Shown: one piece after another, positions 34,477 through 44,171 of the stretch
Layout of the letters: each line of letters opens with the position of its first letter
Position numbering within the stretch: position 1 is the first letter of the stretch
Assembly: GCF_050859025.1 (NCBI RefSeq)
Contig: NZ_CP138200.1
Coordinates: 6,262,001 to 6,326,000, forward strand
From: Wukongibacter sp050859025
GTDB lineage: Bacteria; Bacillota; Clostridia; Peptostreptococcales; Caminicellaceae
Reading direction: 5' to 3'
Length of the DNA stretch: 64,000 nt
Notes under the pieces: generated by a model
What the model was told of the DNA's origin: nothing
The model's database searches: none
Seen by the model: only the letters and a program-made list of their open reading frames with translations
Program-made: the position numbers and the translations under genes

Positions 34477-36396
34477 ATGAAAAATAAGATTTTTACCTTT
34501 GGCACTTGTATGTTACTTATTTTGCAATTATTAATTTATTTATATGACCCATCAAACACAGTATTTAAAGTTCTATTTATTGTTACTAGCCTATTGATTT
34601 TTACCTTATTTCTTAAAAAACCATACAATTTAAATATAACTAACAGAAAAAGTCAGGAAGAGACCGTTAAGAGAAGCATAGATGTAGATGATAATATTCA
34701 TGAAAAGCTTTTTTCAGTATCTGAGACACTAGGTTTTGATATTCACCAACTATCCTGGTTATCAAAGGATAACATGAATGCCTTTAATAATTTAGTAAAC
34801 ATCTCAAATCAAATAAAGGAACTAAGCGAACAAAATGCCGCTAGCATGGAGGAAACCAATTCAAGTATCAATGAGCTAACATCAATATCAGAGGATTTAA
34901 ATAGAAACATACATATGGTTGAAAGCCAATCCCTTGAGTCACATTCTATGCTCAATCAAAATCTAGAAACGGTTAATAGTATAGGTGATTTTTTAAAGGA
35001 CTTTAGAGATGTGATTGATATTGCATCGTCTAACAACCTAGAGCTCCAAAATTCCTCAAGCAAGGTTAATAAGATTATCGATTATATAAAAACAATATCA
35101 AAACAAACTAATCTTTTAGCTATAAACGCTTCTATAGAAGCTGCACGAGCAGGAGATTCAGGAAAAGGTTTCTCTGTTGTTGCTAGTGAGATACGTAATC
35201 TATCAAATGAAACCGACAAATCAATTTCTTTGATAGACAGCATCTTAAATGAAATATTATCAGGAATAGAAAACTCTAAGGAAATAATGGATAGATGTTC
35301 AGAGAAAATAAAGGAGATAGAAGGTATATCAAAAAAATCTGCCGACGTTATTGAAGAAACTGAACTGATTGTCAATGACATTAGGAAATCAGTGGTTCAA
35401 GTAAATAAATTATCAGAAGTACAGAGTGACCTAGCTAGGGAGATTGATGCCGCAACGGAATCCGTAACTTCTGCTGTAGAACGAACCCATAGTATTGTAT
35501 GTGATTCAATTGAAATGATAAATCTTCAGCAAAGCAAGAACGATGAGATAAATGCATATTTTAGTAAATTGACTGATGCTACAGAAAATCTCCAAAAAGT
35601 AGCAGTAGAGTTAAAGAAGGATAATGAAATAATATTTGGCATCAATCCCTTCACATCACCTGAGAACATTAGAAAAACATATCTTCCAATTTTGAATAGC
35701 GTATGCAATTCTATGGGATACAGAGCTAGAACCGTTATAGTAAAGGATTATGATGCCCTAAATAAAGGTATAGACAATGGAATAATAGATATAGGATGGT
35801 TTTCTCCATTTGCATATGTAAACGCTCGAAAAAAAAGCGGTGTCATACCAATTGTAACTCCCAAGGTTAAGGGCAAAACAACCTATAGCGGCTACATTAT
35901 CGTTAGAAAGGATAGTGGTATTGAAACCTTATCAGACTTAAGAAATAAACACTTTGGATATGTCGATGTTAACAGTGCATCGGGGTATTTATATGCAAGG
36001 CATATCATGAAACTAAATCATCTAGACCCCGATAGAATCTTTTCTAGGACAAGCTTTATGAGAAATCATGATAATGTCATTAAGGGAGTTTTATCTAGAG
36101 AATTAGATGCTGGTGCTACCTACAATGAAGCAATTTATAGTTTAAAAGCAAAGGGATTACCAACAGAAAACCTAAGAATAATTGAATCAATTGAAGATAT
36201 TCCAAAGGATTCAATTGCAGCCAGCCCTAAAATCTCTATGGAGGTTATAGAAAAACTAAAAAATAGCTTTATAGACTTTAAAGCTAATAACGATTTAAAT
36301 ATTCCACTTCAAGGCTTTGAAGATAGTAAGGATGAGAATTATAATGTTGTAAGAGAAATCATGTATATAGAACGTACTCATAAATCTACATTTTGA
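34477..36396 (+). CDS. MCP signalling domain fused to a C-terminal PhnD-type binding domain
   Basis: About 639 residues (start at 34477; an ATG 9 bases earlier is inside the GAAAGG region). Two N-terminal hydrophobic helices (about 1-50), a coiled-coil methyl-accepting-chemotaxis domain (about 100-370) with the hairpin tip NLLAINASIEAARAGDSGKGF, then from about 388 a phosphonate/phosphite-type periplasmic-binding domain (FGINPFTSPENIRKTYLP, GWFSPFAYVNA, GYIIVRKDSG, SASGYLYARHIMKLN). The binding domain follows the cytoplasmic signalling domain, so it would be inside the cell: unusual. The last ten codons (YIERTHKSTF) lie within a family B repeat. Confidence 0.82.
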   Translation: MKNKIFTFGTCMLLILQLLIYLYDPSNTVFKVLFIVTSLLIFTLFLKKPYNLNITNRKSQEETVKRSIDVDDNIHEKLFSVSETLGFDIHQLSWLSKDNMNAFNNLVNISNQIKELSEQNAASMEETNSSINELTSISEDLNRNIHMVESQSLESHSMLNQNLETVNSIGDFLKDFRDVIDIASSNNLELQNSSSKVNKIIDYIKTISKQTNLLAINASIEAARAGDSGKGFSVVASEIRNLSNETDKSISLIDSILNEILSGIENSKEIMDRCSEKIKEIEGISKKSADVIEETELIVNDIRKSVVQVNKLSEVQSDLAREIDAATESVTSAVERTHSIVCDSIEMINLQQSKNDEINAYFSKLTDATENLQKVAVELKKDNEIIFGINPFTSPENIRKTYLPILNSVCNSMGYRARTVIVKDYDALNKGIDNGIIDIGWFSPFAYVNARKKSGVIPIVTPKVKGKTTYSGYIIVRKDSGIETLSDLRNKHFGYVDVNSASGYLYARHIMKLNHLDPDRIFSRTSFMRNHDNVIKGVLSRELDAGATYNEAIYSLKAKGLPTENLRIIESIEDIPKDSIAASPKISMEVIEKLKNSFIDFKANNDLNIPLQGFEDSKDENYNVVREIMYIERTHKSTF

Positions 36397-36446
36397 TTTT
36401 TTGAATAGTCAATGATTCAAGGTTTTTCAAGGAATCATTGTCTTAC
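36365..36446. repeat. Dispersed palindromic repeat, family B, overlapping a gene end
   Basis: TATAGAACGTACTCATAAAT then CTACATTTTG, followed by CAATGATTC/GAATCATTG around the centre. The right arm is missing. It supplies the stop and last ten codons of the preceding gene. Confidence 0.7.
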
Positions 36447-36448
36447 AA

Positions 36449-36497
36449 AAGACCCCCACAGACATCCTCACAAGATATTTTTTCTGTGGGGGGTTTT
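36449..36497. terminator. Bidirectional terminator between convergent genes
   Basis: CCCCCACAGA and TCTGTGGGGG form a 10-bp stem with A/T runs on both sides; it ends the MCP gene (plus) and the ferredoxin gene (minus). Confidence 0.85.
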
Positions 36498-36516
36498 AGA
36501 TCATACCAAATCCTTT

Positions 36517-37386
36517 TTAAATATTTTCATAGGTCTTAGTATTCCTTTTCATAGACTCTCTCTCTATAGCTCCCTGTGGACACGAATTTACGCAATCACC
36601 ACATCTTATGCATTCAGGACTATTTGGTGTTTTATATACCTCAATATTCATTTTACAGTTTCTCATGCAAGCTTTACAATTAGTACATTTTTCATTGTCT
36701 ATCTTGAGTTTATAAAAGCTTATTGGGTTAAATAGTGAATACAAAGCCCCCAATGGACAAATATATCTACAGAATGGTCTAAATACCACAACAGAAAGTA
36801 TTATAACGGCTATAAGTATAGATATCTTCCAGACAAATAAAGGACCTAATCCCTCTCTCAAGCTCTCATTAAATAGTACTAGGGGCACTCCACCCTCTAG
36901 CGTTCCTGCTGGGCATATGTATTTACAAAAGTATGGGTCACTAATTCCAAGTTCATCTTGGAATACAATGGGAAGCAAGAATACAAAAACTAATAGTATT
37001 ACATATTTAAATTTTTTTAAAATATCATTTAGTCTCTTTGGAACTGTTATTTTTACTAGAGGAATTTTATTAAGTAAATCTTGGATTAATCCAAAGGGAC
37101 AAAACCATCCACAGATTAATCTGCCAAACAAAACTCCTATCAACGATACAAATCCTAACACATATAGTGAAAAGTTATATCTTATACTTCCTATAACGGC
37201 CTGAATAGATCCTATAGGGCATGAACCCACAGCACCGGGACATGAATAGCAGTTTAATCCTGGTACACATACCTTCTTTAGATTTCCCTCATATATTTTT
37301 CCTTCCATAAAGCCTTTAAGATATGAATTGGTAATTATACTCCATAAAAGTTGTATTGGATGTCGGAGCTTATTATACTTAACCAA
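36517..37386 (-). CDS. Membrane polyferredoxin (NapH/CcdA-linked type)
   Basis: 289 residues, TTG start overlapping the preceding gene by 8 bases. Multiple membrane helices; LNCYSCPGAVGSCPIG near 35-50, CGWFCPFG near 90, two C-terminal ferredoxin motifs CTNCKACMRNCKMN and CIRCGDCVNSCPQGA. It can carry electrons across or along the membrane. The neighbours (CXXC peptide and TlpA-like lipoprotein) indicate a thiol/redox module; partner unknown. Confidence 0.82.
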   Translation of the reverse strand: MVKYNKLRHPIQLLWSIITNSYLKGFMEGKIYEGNLKKVCVPGLNCYSCPGAVGSCPIGSIQAVIGSIRYNFSLYVLGFVSLIGVLFGRLICGWFCPFGLIQDLLNKIPLVKITVPKRLNDILKKFKYVILLVFVFLLPIVFQDELGISDPYFCKYICPAGTLEGGVPLVLFNESLREGLGPLFVWKISILIAVIILSVVVFRPFCRYICPLGALYSLFNPISFYKLKIDNEKCTNCKACMRNCKMNIEVYKTPNSPECIRCGDCVNSCPQGAIERESMKRNTKTYENI

Positions 37387-37516
37387 TACCTATGCACTCC
37401 AAACAAATATTAACAGCCTTTTTAAGAACTGTTTTGACTTCTCCCCTTACGCTGCCTAATATCATGAAGCATACACTACCAATCAATATTACATATCTTA
37501 TAAATTTATCCTTCAT
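37379..37516 (-). CDS. Small CXXC membrane peptide (CD1871A-like)
   Basis: 45-residue protein with one membrane helix (VILIGSVCFMILG) and a C-terminal CLEC motif. Matches the small CXXC proteins often found between TlpA-like and polyferredoxin genes in clostridia. Its start has only a weak GGAGCGA site. It overlaps the polyferredoxin gene by 8 bases. Confidence 0.65.
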   Translation of the reverse strand: MKDKFIRYVILIGSVCFMILGSVRGEVKTVLKKAVNICLECIGIG

Positions 37517-37595
37517 AAATATTCGCTCCCTTTGACAAATAATCTATAAAAGCTTTCACTTCAGCAAGTAGTCATGCTGAAGTGAAATATAAATT

Positions 37596-38648
37596 TTATT
37601 TATTTAATGAGTTAAGAACTTCCTTGATTATCTCCTTGTATTCTTCTTTGGTCCTCGATCCAGTAATTACTTTACCCACAATTTTTCCTTCGCTATCAAC
37701 AAATAATGAGGTTGGATATCCCGCTATTCCTCCAATCAAATTATCCTTAATACCTTGGTCTGGAATTACATTTATAAAATTTACACCTTTAGTCTCAATA
37801 ATCTTCTTAGCAGCTGCTTCATTATCTGCATCGGGTGTATCTCCTATTATTCCTAAAACGCTGACCCCCTCACCCTTTAACTCCTCGTGAAGCTTTTGAA
37901 GGTCTGGCATTTCTCTTATACACGGTCCACAGAATGTAGCCCAAATATTTATCATTGTTAATTTATTCTGTTTGAAAACATCGCTACCAATTACATCCTT
38001 TCCACCTAAATCCTTTAGATTGAACTCAAGTTTTTTAAGACTGCTAATAGCCTCTTCAGGAGTTATTGGTCTAAATGTATTGGTAGATTTTTTTACATTT
38101 TCAATATCATCATATAGAGCCCTATACATATTTTTAGCTTCTTCTGCCAAACCTTCGTCATTATAATCATCATGACAGAAATAGATGATATAACCCTTAT
38201 ATTCAGCAAGCTTGTCATTATATTTCTTATTGGTAAGTTCAGCAAGCTTATCCTCAGCAGGTAACTTATCATCTCTGAAAACAACATAGCTAAATAAGGG
38301 TTTTACAGCACTAAATATTTCGTCATATCTTTTCTTTTTTTCTTCTTCATCCTTTACATTTTTCTTTACATCGTGGTACTCCTTAAGAAGCTCATTTGAT
38401 ATAAAATCATATCTTATACCGTTATATATAGGTTCATTTTCATTTTCTAGATCTCCCATTAAGCTTCTATCTATATTGTCAGCATAATCCTTCCAAACTC
38501 CTGCAGCCTTAAATTCAACTCCCATATCGGTATATTTCTTATATCCCTGTTCCTTCTTTTCTTCTTCACTCAATGTCTCCTTGGCACCACACCCAAAAAC
38601 CGATAAAGCAAGTAATCCAACAAGCAATAGAGCCAATATCTTTCTCAT
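37596..38648 (-). CDS. TlpA-like thioredoxin-fold lipoprotein
   Basis: 350 residues: lipobox SVFGCGAK (Cys near 20), an unassigned region of about 170 residues, then a thioredoxin/AhpC-like domain with the active site WATFCGPCIREMP near residue 240 and cis-Pro region GGIAGYPTSLFVD. Outside the membrane it would reduce or oxidise Cys pairs; electrons probably come from the polyferredoxin through the CXXC peptide. First gene of the three-gene module. Confidence 0.85.
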   Translation of the reverse strand: MRKILALLLVGLLALSVFGCGAKETLSEEEKKEQGYKKYTDMGVEFKAAGVWKDYADNIDRSLMGDLENENEPIYNGIRYDFISNELLKEYHDVKKNVKDEEEKKKRYDEIFSAVKPLFSYVVFRDDKLPAEDKLAELTNKKYNDKLAEYKGYIIYFCHDDYNDEGLAEEAKNMYRALYDDIENVKKSTNTFRPITPEEAISSLKKLEFNLKDLGGKDVIGSDVFKQNKLTMINIWATFCGPCIREMPDLQKLHEELKGEGVSVLGIIGDTPDADNEAAAKKIIETKGVNFINVIPDQGIKDNLIGGIAGYPTSLFVDSEGKIVGKVITGSRTKEEYKEIIKEVLNSLNK

Positions 38649-38810
38649 AGCATTAATCCTCCACTCTCAAAATTGTTTAAGGTCTTAATTTCAAATCATT
38701 CGATTACATCAGCTATATATTTCGTCCTCCTTTTCTTACTTTTTTTTGAATATATAATTATATATTCAATTTATGTATTATATTTCCTTTTTTTATTTGA
38801 AATTTTTTAT

Positions 38811-38838
38811 AAAAAAAAAGAAGGTCATATTGACCTTC
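38811..38838 (-). terminator. Terminator of purA
   Basis: On the minus strand GAAGGTCA and TGACCTTC pair around a 3-base loop, followed by nine T. It starts 6 bases after the purA stop. Confidence 0.92.
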
Positions 38839-38843
38839 GCTTA

Positions 38844-40130
38844 CTATCTAAATATACTATCTCTAACTATTGTCTGGCTCCTCTTTGGTCCAATCGAAAC
38901 TATCTTAACAGGTATTTCCATTAATTCCTCGATTCTACGGATATACTTTTTAGCATTTTCAGGTAATTCATCAAAGCTTGTAGCCTTTGTTATATCCTCA
39001 TTCCATCCATCAAGCTCCTCATAAACAGGCTTGCATTTAGCTAATGTGTTTAATGAAGCTGGGAAATGATCTATGATTTTATCGCCTAGTTTATAACCCG
39101 TACAAATTTTTACCTTTTCAAATCCTGTAAGTACGTCTAATAGCATAAGTGCTATTGAAGTCATTCCATTTATTCTCGCAGAGTACTTCACCATCACAGC
39201 ATCAAACCATCCACATCTTCTAGCTCTACCTGTAACAGTTCCAAACTCGTTTCCTGCTACCCTTATTTTATCTCCTATTTCATTGTCTAGTTCAGTAACA
39301 AAAGGACCCATACCTACCCTTGTTGTATAGGCTTTAGCTATTCCAAGCACTTCTTCTATCATATTTGGTCCAATTCCTGATCCTACTGTAAATCCACCAG
39401 AAATAGGGTGTGAGCTTGTTACGTAGGGGTATGTTCCAAGATCTATATCAAGTAGTGTTCCTTGAGCTCCTTCAAATAACACCTTTTTATTGTCTTTTAT
39501 TCCATCGTATACTATAACTGTAGTATCATCAACGTATGATCTTATTTTATCAGCATATTCTAGATATTTTTCAATGATCTCATCCTTATTTAAGGCTTCT
39601 CCATCATAAATTTTCTCAATCAATTGGTTCTTTCTTTCTATCTGAGCAGTAACCTTTTCTATAAATAATTCTTTATCCATTAGGTCACATATTCTTATGC
39701 CTGATCTTTCCACCTTGTCCATATAACATGGTCCAATACCATTCTTAGTAGTTCCAATCATTTTATCCCCTCTAGCTTTCTCAGCAAGAGTATCTATGAC
39801 CTTATGGTACGGAAAAATTACATGGGCTCTATCACTTATCTTAATGTTTTTTGTACTAATACCTTGATTTTCAAGGGTTTCTACTTCCTTTAAAAATCCT
39901 TCTGGGTCAAACACAACCCCATTTCCAATTACATTTATTGTTTCTGGATAAAGTATTCCTGAAGGAATTAAACGAAGAGCATACTTTTTATCTCCAACTA
40001 CAACAGTATGACCTGCATTATTACCACCTTGTCCTCTGACAACTACATCGGCCTCAGCAGCTAGATAATCTATAACCTTACCTTTTCCTTCATCTCCCCA
40101 TTGTGCTCCAACAATAACTACGGTTGACAT
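38844..40130 (-). CDS. purA: Adenylosuccinate synthase
   Basis: 428 residues, start at the Met with an AGGAAGG site (a GTG start three codons earlier is less likely). Catalytic loop GAQWGDEGKGK at the N-terminus, GNNAGHT near 40, ATTKNGIGP-like GTTKNGIGP near 127, and RARRCGWFD near 303 are all present. It converts IMP, GTP and aspartate to adenylosuccinate in AMP synthesis. It stands alone with its own terminator. Together with adenine deaminase at 6 kb it sets purine interconversion, but the genes are 31 kb apart. Confidence 0.97.
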   Translation of the reverse strand: MSTVVIVGAQWGDEGKGKVIDYLAAEADVVVRGQGGNNAGHTVVVGDKKYALRLIPSGILYPETINVIGNGVVFDPEGFLKEVETLENQGISTKNIKISDRAHVIFPYHKVIDTLAEKARGDKMIGTTKNGIGPCYMDKVERSGIRICDLMDKELFIEKVTAQIERKNQLIEKIYDGEALNKDEIIEKYLEYADKIRSYVDDTTVIVYDGIKDNKKVLFEGAQGTLLDIDLGTYPYVTSSHPISGGFTVGSGIGPNMIEEVLGIAKAYTTRVGMGPFVTELDNEIGDKIRVAGNEFGTVTGRARRCGWFDAVMVKYSARINGMTSIALMLLDVLTGFEKVKICTGYKLGDKIIDHFPASLNTLAKCKPVYEELDGWNEDITKATSFDELPENAKKYIRRIEELMEIPVKIVSIGPKRSQTIVRDSIFR

Positions 40131-40261
40131 TTCATACACCTTCCTTCAAAACATTAAATCCGAACGTACACACTTTATATTATCAGATATACCTATTGTA
40201 GTCAATCAATTTACGAATATTAAGGTATAAAATATAATAAAATATTCATAGTATATTTTGT

Positions 40262-40338
40262 TATATAGATTCATGTAAAACTATTATAAAGATTACAGTC
40301 AAAACTTTAATTTATCATAAGCTTATAAGATGTCTATA
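40262..40338. repeat. Dispersed palindromic repeat, family A (partial, doubled left arm)
   Basis: TATAGATTCATGTAAAACTA followed by AAAGATTACAGTCAAAACTT and TTAATTTATC: two left-arm-like segments and no right end. In the gap upstream of purA. Confidence 0.5.
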
Positions 40339-40378
40339 ATCTCCTAATATAAACAAAATTAGAGACTAGCTACTTAAG

Positions 40379-42082
40379 CTAATCTCTATGCCTGAGCCTA
40401 TATTCTTTGGGAGTACATCTTTCATTTTTCTTAAAAATGTGACTAAAATAGCTTATATTACTAATGCCTACCTTTTTACTAATCATAGATATTTTTATAT
40501 TTGTGTCAATTAAATATTCTTTGGCCCTATCAATACGAATTTTATTAATATAGTCGGTTAATGAAATTTGATTTTGCTCATTAAATATTTTACTTAGATA
40601 GTTTGGGCTAATATAAAATTTTTCAGCTATAGCTTTTAATGTTAAATCTAGGTGATAGTTATCTTTAATATATATGTTAACTTGATTAACTACTCCCTTG
40701 TCACCATGTAAAAGGTCTTTTTTTAGTATTTTCATTGATTCATCAATGAAATCTATGGTAATTCTTTCTAACGTATTAAAATCATAAGTATCATTGATAA
40801 GTCTTCTATACTTTTCCCTAAGCCTAGCCATACTATCCATATCATCCGTTTCTTTATAAATTATTCTCGACATGACAGCTATTAATTCATTAAATACGTC
40901 TTTAACTAATGATATATTCATGACTTTATTTTTATAGTCTGCAATGATTTTACTGATAATTTTATTGCCCTTCTCATTATCTAGTGATCTAATAGATTTT
41001 TCTAGCTCAGCTTCCTCCATAAATGGATATCTAATTGCCTTTGTAGGCTCTCCTTTATAGGGGTTATATTTCATAATATTAAGTTTTGAACTTACTTCAT
41101 ACTTTAATAGCCTCTTATTAACTTCATTTAGAGCCTTCTCTAAATTTATATTTTGCTGTGTTTTCTCTAATATCTCATTACTTTTCTCACTAAGCTCATT
41201 TTGTATTATGCTGTTTTCAATAATTCCAGTTATATACTTAGAGGCAACAATAAGAGATTCCTCTAATGCATACAGTCTACTTTTTGGTACCAATGGTAAT
41301 TCATTATATGCATTTAATAACTCTCTATAGTTCTTGTCATTCTCTTTAGATATTAGGCTTATTCTTTCTTCAATATCATGGGGCCTATTAATAAGTAGGT
41401 GTCCGCCTTTTATATATCCTATAATATCCTCATTAACTAGTATTGGCATCCAGAATACAACAATATTATTCTTACATATCCAAACATCATCTATTTTTGT
41501 GAAGGAACCCTTAATTGTTGAGGTTAGCTCTTCCTTACAATTCTTCAGGTAAGGACACAATTTGCAAAATGAATTGAGATTTGTAAATTGTGTTATATCT
41601 AATTTCTGAGCATCGGTAATCTTTAATGAAAGCTGCAATAGATTAGATATTTCTTCCTGTATATTCTCTAGCATATCAATATCTACATAATCTAATATAT
41701 TTTCTCCCCTTAATATTGAAGAACTAATATGGATATCTACAGGCTTTACTGGTGTGTATATAATCATAAAAATCAGGTCTGAATCCTCGGTGTTAATAAC
41801 CTCATGGTCGGAATAGGGTGGACAATGAAGCAGCATACCTTGGCCTATTTTCTTTTCCTCGCCGTTAACTTTATGCACACCCGTCCCCTGTAGTGTATAA
41901 AGTATTTGCTCCTCACCTAGATGTGAATGTCTCACATGCTTGGATTTAGGGAATATTTTTACTAGACCCACACTCATTCTTTCTGTTTTTTGCCTCTTAG
42001 GTTCATGAATCCATATGACCTCGCCCCATTCAAACCTTTGAGTGTCCTTACTTTCTTCTGGAAAGATAACAGTTTCCTTCAT
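40379..42082 (-). CDS. Cupin-PocR-AraC transcription regulator
   Basis: About 567 residues (start at 42082, 9 bases after AAAGGA). N-terminal cupin (HSHLGEEQILYTLQGTGV, HCPPYSDHE near 45-90); a PocR ligand-sensor domain (QLSLKITDAQKLDITQFTN, CPYLKNCKEEL near 165-190); a long helical middle; and a C-terminal AraC pair of HTH (LTLKAIAEKFYISPNYLSKIFNE, IKISMISKKVGISNISYFSHIFK). Two sensor domains in one regulator are unusual but known. Target unknown; it precedes no metabolic operon on the same strand. Confidence 0.82.
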   Translation of the reverse strand: MKETVIFPEESKDTQRFEWGEVIWIHEPKRQKTERMSVGLVKIFPKSKHVRHSHLGEEQILYTLQGTGVHKVNGEEKKIGQGMLLHCPPYSDHEVINTEDSDLIFMIIYTPVKPVDIHISSSILRGENILDYVDIDMLENIQEEISNLLQLSLKITDAQKLDITQFTNLNSFCKLCPYLKNCKEELTSTIKGSFTKIDDVWICKNNIVVFWMPILVNEDIIGYIKGGHLLINRPHDIEERISLISKENDKNYRELLNAYNELPLVPKSRLYALEESLIVASKYITGIIENSIIQNELSEKSNEILEKTQQNINLEKALNEVNKRLLKYEVSSKLNIMKYNPYKGEPTKAIRYPFMEEAELEKSIRSLDNEKGNKIISKIIADYKNKVMNISLVKDVFNELIAVMSRIIYKETDDMDSMARLREKYRRLINDTYDFNTLERITIDFIDESMKILKKDLLHGDKGVVNQVNIYIKDNYHLDLTLKAIAEKFYISPNYLSKIFNEQNQISLTDYINKIRIDRAKEYLIDTNIKISMISKKVGISNISYFSHIFKKNERCTPKEYRLRHRD

Positions 42083-42240
42083 TTTTAGACTCATCCTTTG
42101 TTACTGATATATTAAATCTAATTATATCACATTTTAACAAAGGAAAATTCTTGGTATGGGCCTCTATAATAGAGTAATATAAAGCTTAAGAGCTTTTGAT
42201 ATTTTCACTGCAAAGTTGGTTGTCTATATAATAGAATCCT

Positions 42241-43899
42241 CTATTTCAATACCGCACCTGTATTAGCCGATGTAACTAGCTTAGCATATCTTGCTAAATA
42301 TCCTTTCTTTACCTTTGGCTCTGGTTTTACATATTTAGATCTACGTTCATCTATCTCTTCTTCATTTAGTTGTACTTCTAGCACCTTATTAGGGATATCA
42401 ATCCTTATGACATCTCCATCTTCAATAAGTCCTATTAAACCACCCTCCATAGCTTCAGGAGATATATGTCCAATGGCTGCCCCTCTGGTGGCACCAGAAA
42501 ATCTACCATCGGTAAGCAAAGCTACATCCTTGTCTAGACCCATACCAGCTATTGCTGAAGTAGGTGAGAGCATCTCTCTCATTCCAGGTCCGCCCTTTGG
42601 TCCTTCATATCTTATTACTACTACATCGCCTTTTCCTATCTTGCCTTGAAATATTGCATTAACTGCTTCTTCCTCTGAATTGAACATCTTAGCTGGACCT
42701 TTGTGCTGTAACATTTCCTCCGCAACTGCCGATTCCTTAACTACTGCACCATCTAGGGCGAGATTTCCTCTAAGTATTGCTAATCCACCGGTTTCCCTGT
42801 AAGGTTTATCAACTGTTCGTATAACATCTTTGTTTCTAATATCTGCTTTTTCTATATTTTCGCCTACCCTAAGTCCTGTAACTGTAATTAGCTTCTCATT
42901 TATAAGACCCTTTTTAGTAAGCTCCTTCATTAGAGCAGGTATTCCTCCGGCTAAATGTAAATCTTCCATATGGTGCTTTCCACTTGGACTTAATTTGGTA
43001 ATATACGGTGTTCTTTCACTTATTTCATCAAATATATCTAGCTCAAGCTCTATTCCCGCTTCATGAGCTATGGCTGGTAGATGAAGCACTGTATTTGTTG
43101 AACCTGCCATTGCCATGTCTACTGTTATGGCGTTCTTAAAAGCATCTATTGTTAATACATCTAGAGGCCTTATATTTTTTTCTATACACTCCATAACCTT
43201 CATCCCTGCATATTTTGCCAGTCTTATTCTTTCTCCAGAATGGGCCATTGCCGTACCATTGTATGGCAGTCCCATACCAAGAACCTCCGTTAGGCAGTTC
43301 ATACTGTTTGCAGTAAACAATCCAGAGCATGATCCGCATCCAGGACACGCTTTTTTAGCAATATCCTCTAATTCATCTTCAGAAATCTGTCCACTTTGAT
43401 AGGTTCCTACATTTTCTATTATTGTACTAAAGTCAATATCCTCTCCCTTATATTCTCCAGCTCTCATAGGTCCACCGCTTACAACTACAGAAGGAATATT
43501 AAGTCTAGCAGCTGCCATTAACATACCAGGAATGATCTTATCACAATTTGGTATTAAAACTAGTCCATCAAATCCGTGGGCCAAGGCCATAGCTTCTACT
43601 GAATCGGCGATCAATTCTCTACTTGCCAGTGGATACTTCATTCCGTCATGTCCCATTGCTATTCCATCACATATCCCGATAGCAGGAAACTCTATGGGTG
43701 TTCCCCCTGCCATAGCTACTCCCATTTTTGCCGCTTCAGCAATTCTATCTAAATGTATATGTCCTGCAATGATTTCATTATGGGCATTTACTATACCGAT
43801 TAAAGGCTTATCTATTTCCTCTCTTGTGTATCCCATACCATAAAATAATGATCTAGCAGGGGCACCCTTAGCACCGCCTACTATCTTATTGCTCTTCAT
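42241..43899 (-). CDS. ilvD: Dihydroxy-acid dehydratase
   Basis: 552 residues with the IlvD/Edd signatures: cluster ligands in CDKIIPGM near 119 and CPGCGSCSGLFTANSM near 188, and the Mg-site DGAVVKES-like segment DGAVVKESAV. It makes 2-oxo acids for valine, leucine and isoleucine. Other ilv genes are not near. GGAGGA lies 7 bases before the ATG. No T-box is recognisable upstream. Confidence 0.95.
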   Translation of the reverse strand: MKSNKIVGGAKGAPARSLFYGMGYTREEIDKPLIGIVNAHNEIIAGHIHLDRIAEAAKMGVAMAGGTPIEFPAIGICDGIAMGHDGMKYPLASRELIADSVEAMALAHGFDGLVLIPNCDKIIPGMLMAAARLNIPSVVVSGGPMRAGEYKGEDIDFSTIIENVGTYQSGQISEDELEDIAKKACPGCGSCSGLFTANSMNCLTEVLGMGLPYNGTAMAHSGERIRLAKYAGMKVMECIEKNIRPLDVLTIDAFKNAITVDMAMAGSTNTVLHLPAIAHEAGIELELDIFDEISERTPYITKLSPSGKHHMEDLHLAGGIPALMKELTKKGLINEKLITVTGLRVGENIEKADIRNKDVIRTVDKPYRETGGLAILRGNLALDGAVVKESAVAEEMLQHKGPAKMFNSEEEAVNAIFQGKIGKGDVVVIRYEGPKGGPGMREMLSPTSAIAGMGLDKDVALLTDGRFSGATRGAAIGHISPEAMEGGLIGLIEDGDVIRIDIPNKVLEVQLNEEEIDERRSKYVKPEPKVKKGYLARYAKLVTSANTGAVLK

Positions 43900-44040
43900 A
43901 TTATCTTCCTCCTCATTTGTTTCTATGATTATTAATTATATATTATATTACTATTAATTATTTACAGGATATCTCCTATTCTTTCATTTTATAAAATATC
44001 AAAATATTAATATTTTCTATCAATATTTTATTCTCTAGGC

Positions 44041-44118
44041 TAATATATATACTTTGATACTCAGTGTTTCTACAAGCTTTAGCGCATATACATTAGTAGC
44101 TTTATTGAAATCTCTTTA
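44041..44118. repeat. Dispersed palindromic repeat, family A (diverged)
   Basis: Core ACTCAGTGTTTCTACAAGCT and right end TTATTGAAATCTCTTTA; the left arm is lost. Confidence 0.45.
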
Positions 44119-44131
44119 ATTGTCATATAGA

Positions 44132-44171
44132 AAAACCTTCTATACAGTAAATTATCTGTCTAAAAGGTTTT
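44132..44171. terminator. Hairpin, possible terminator
   Basis: AAAACCTTCTATACAG pairs (imperfectly) with CTGTCTAAAAGGTTTT. No long T run. Confidence 0.45.

Noticed and set aside
36412..36735. 107-codon plus-strand ORF after the MCP-PhnD gene
   Set aside because: Covers the terminator and the 3' end of the polyferredoxin gene on the other strand; low-complexity, no ribosome site.
42407..43843. Several plus-strand ORFs over ilvD
   Set aside because: They mirror the ilvD reading frame; no ribosome site.
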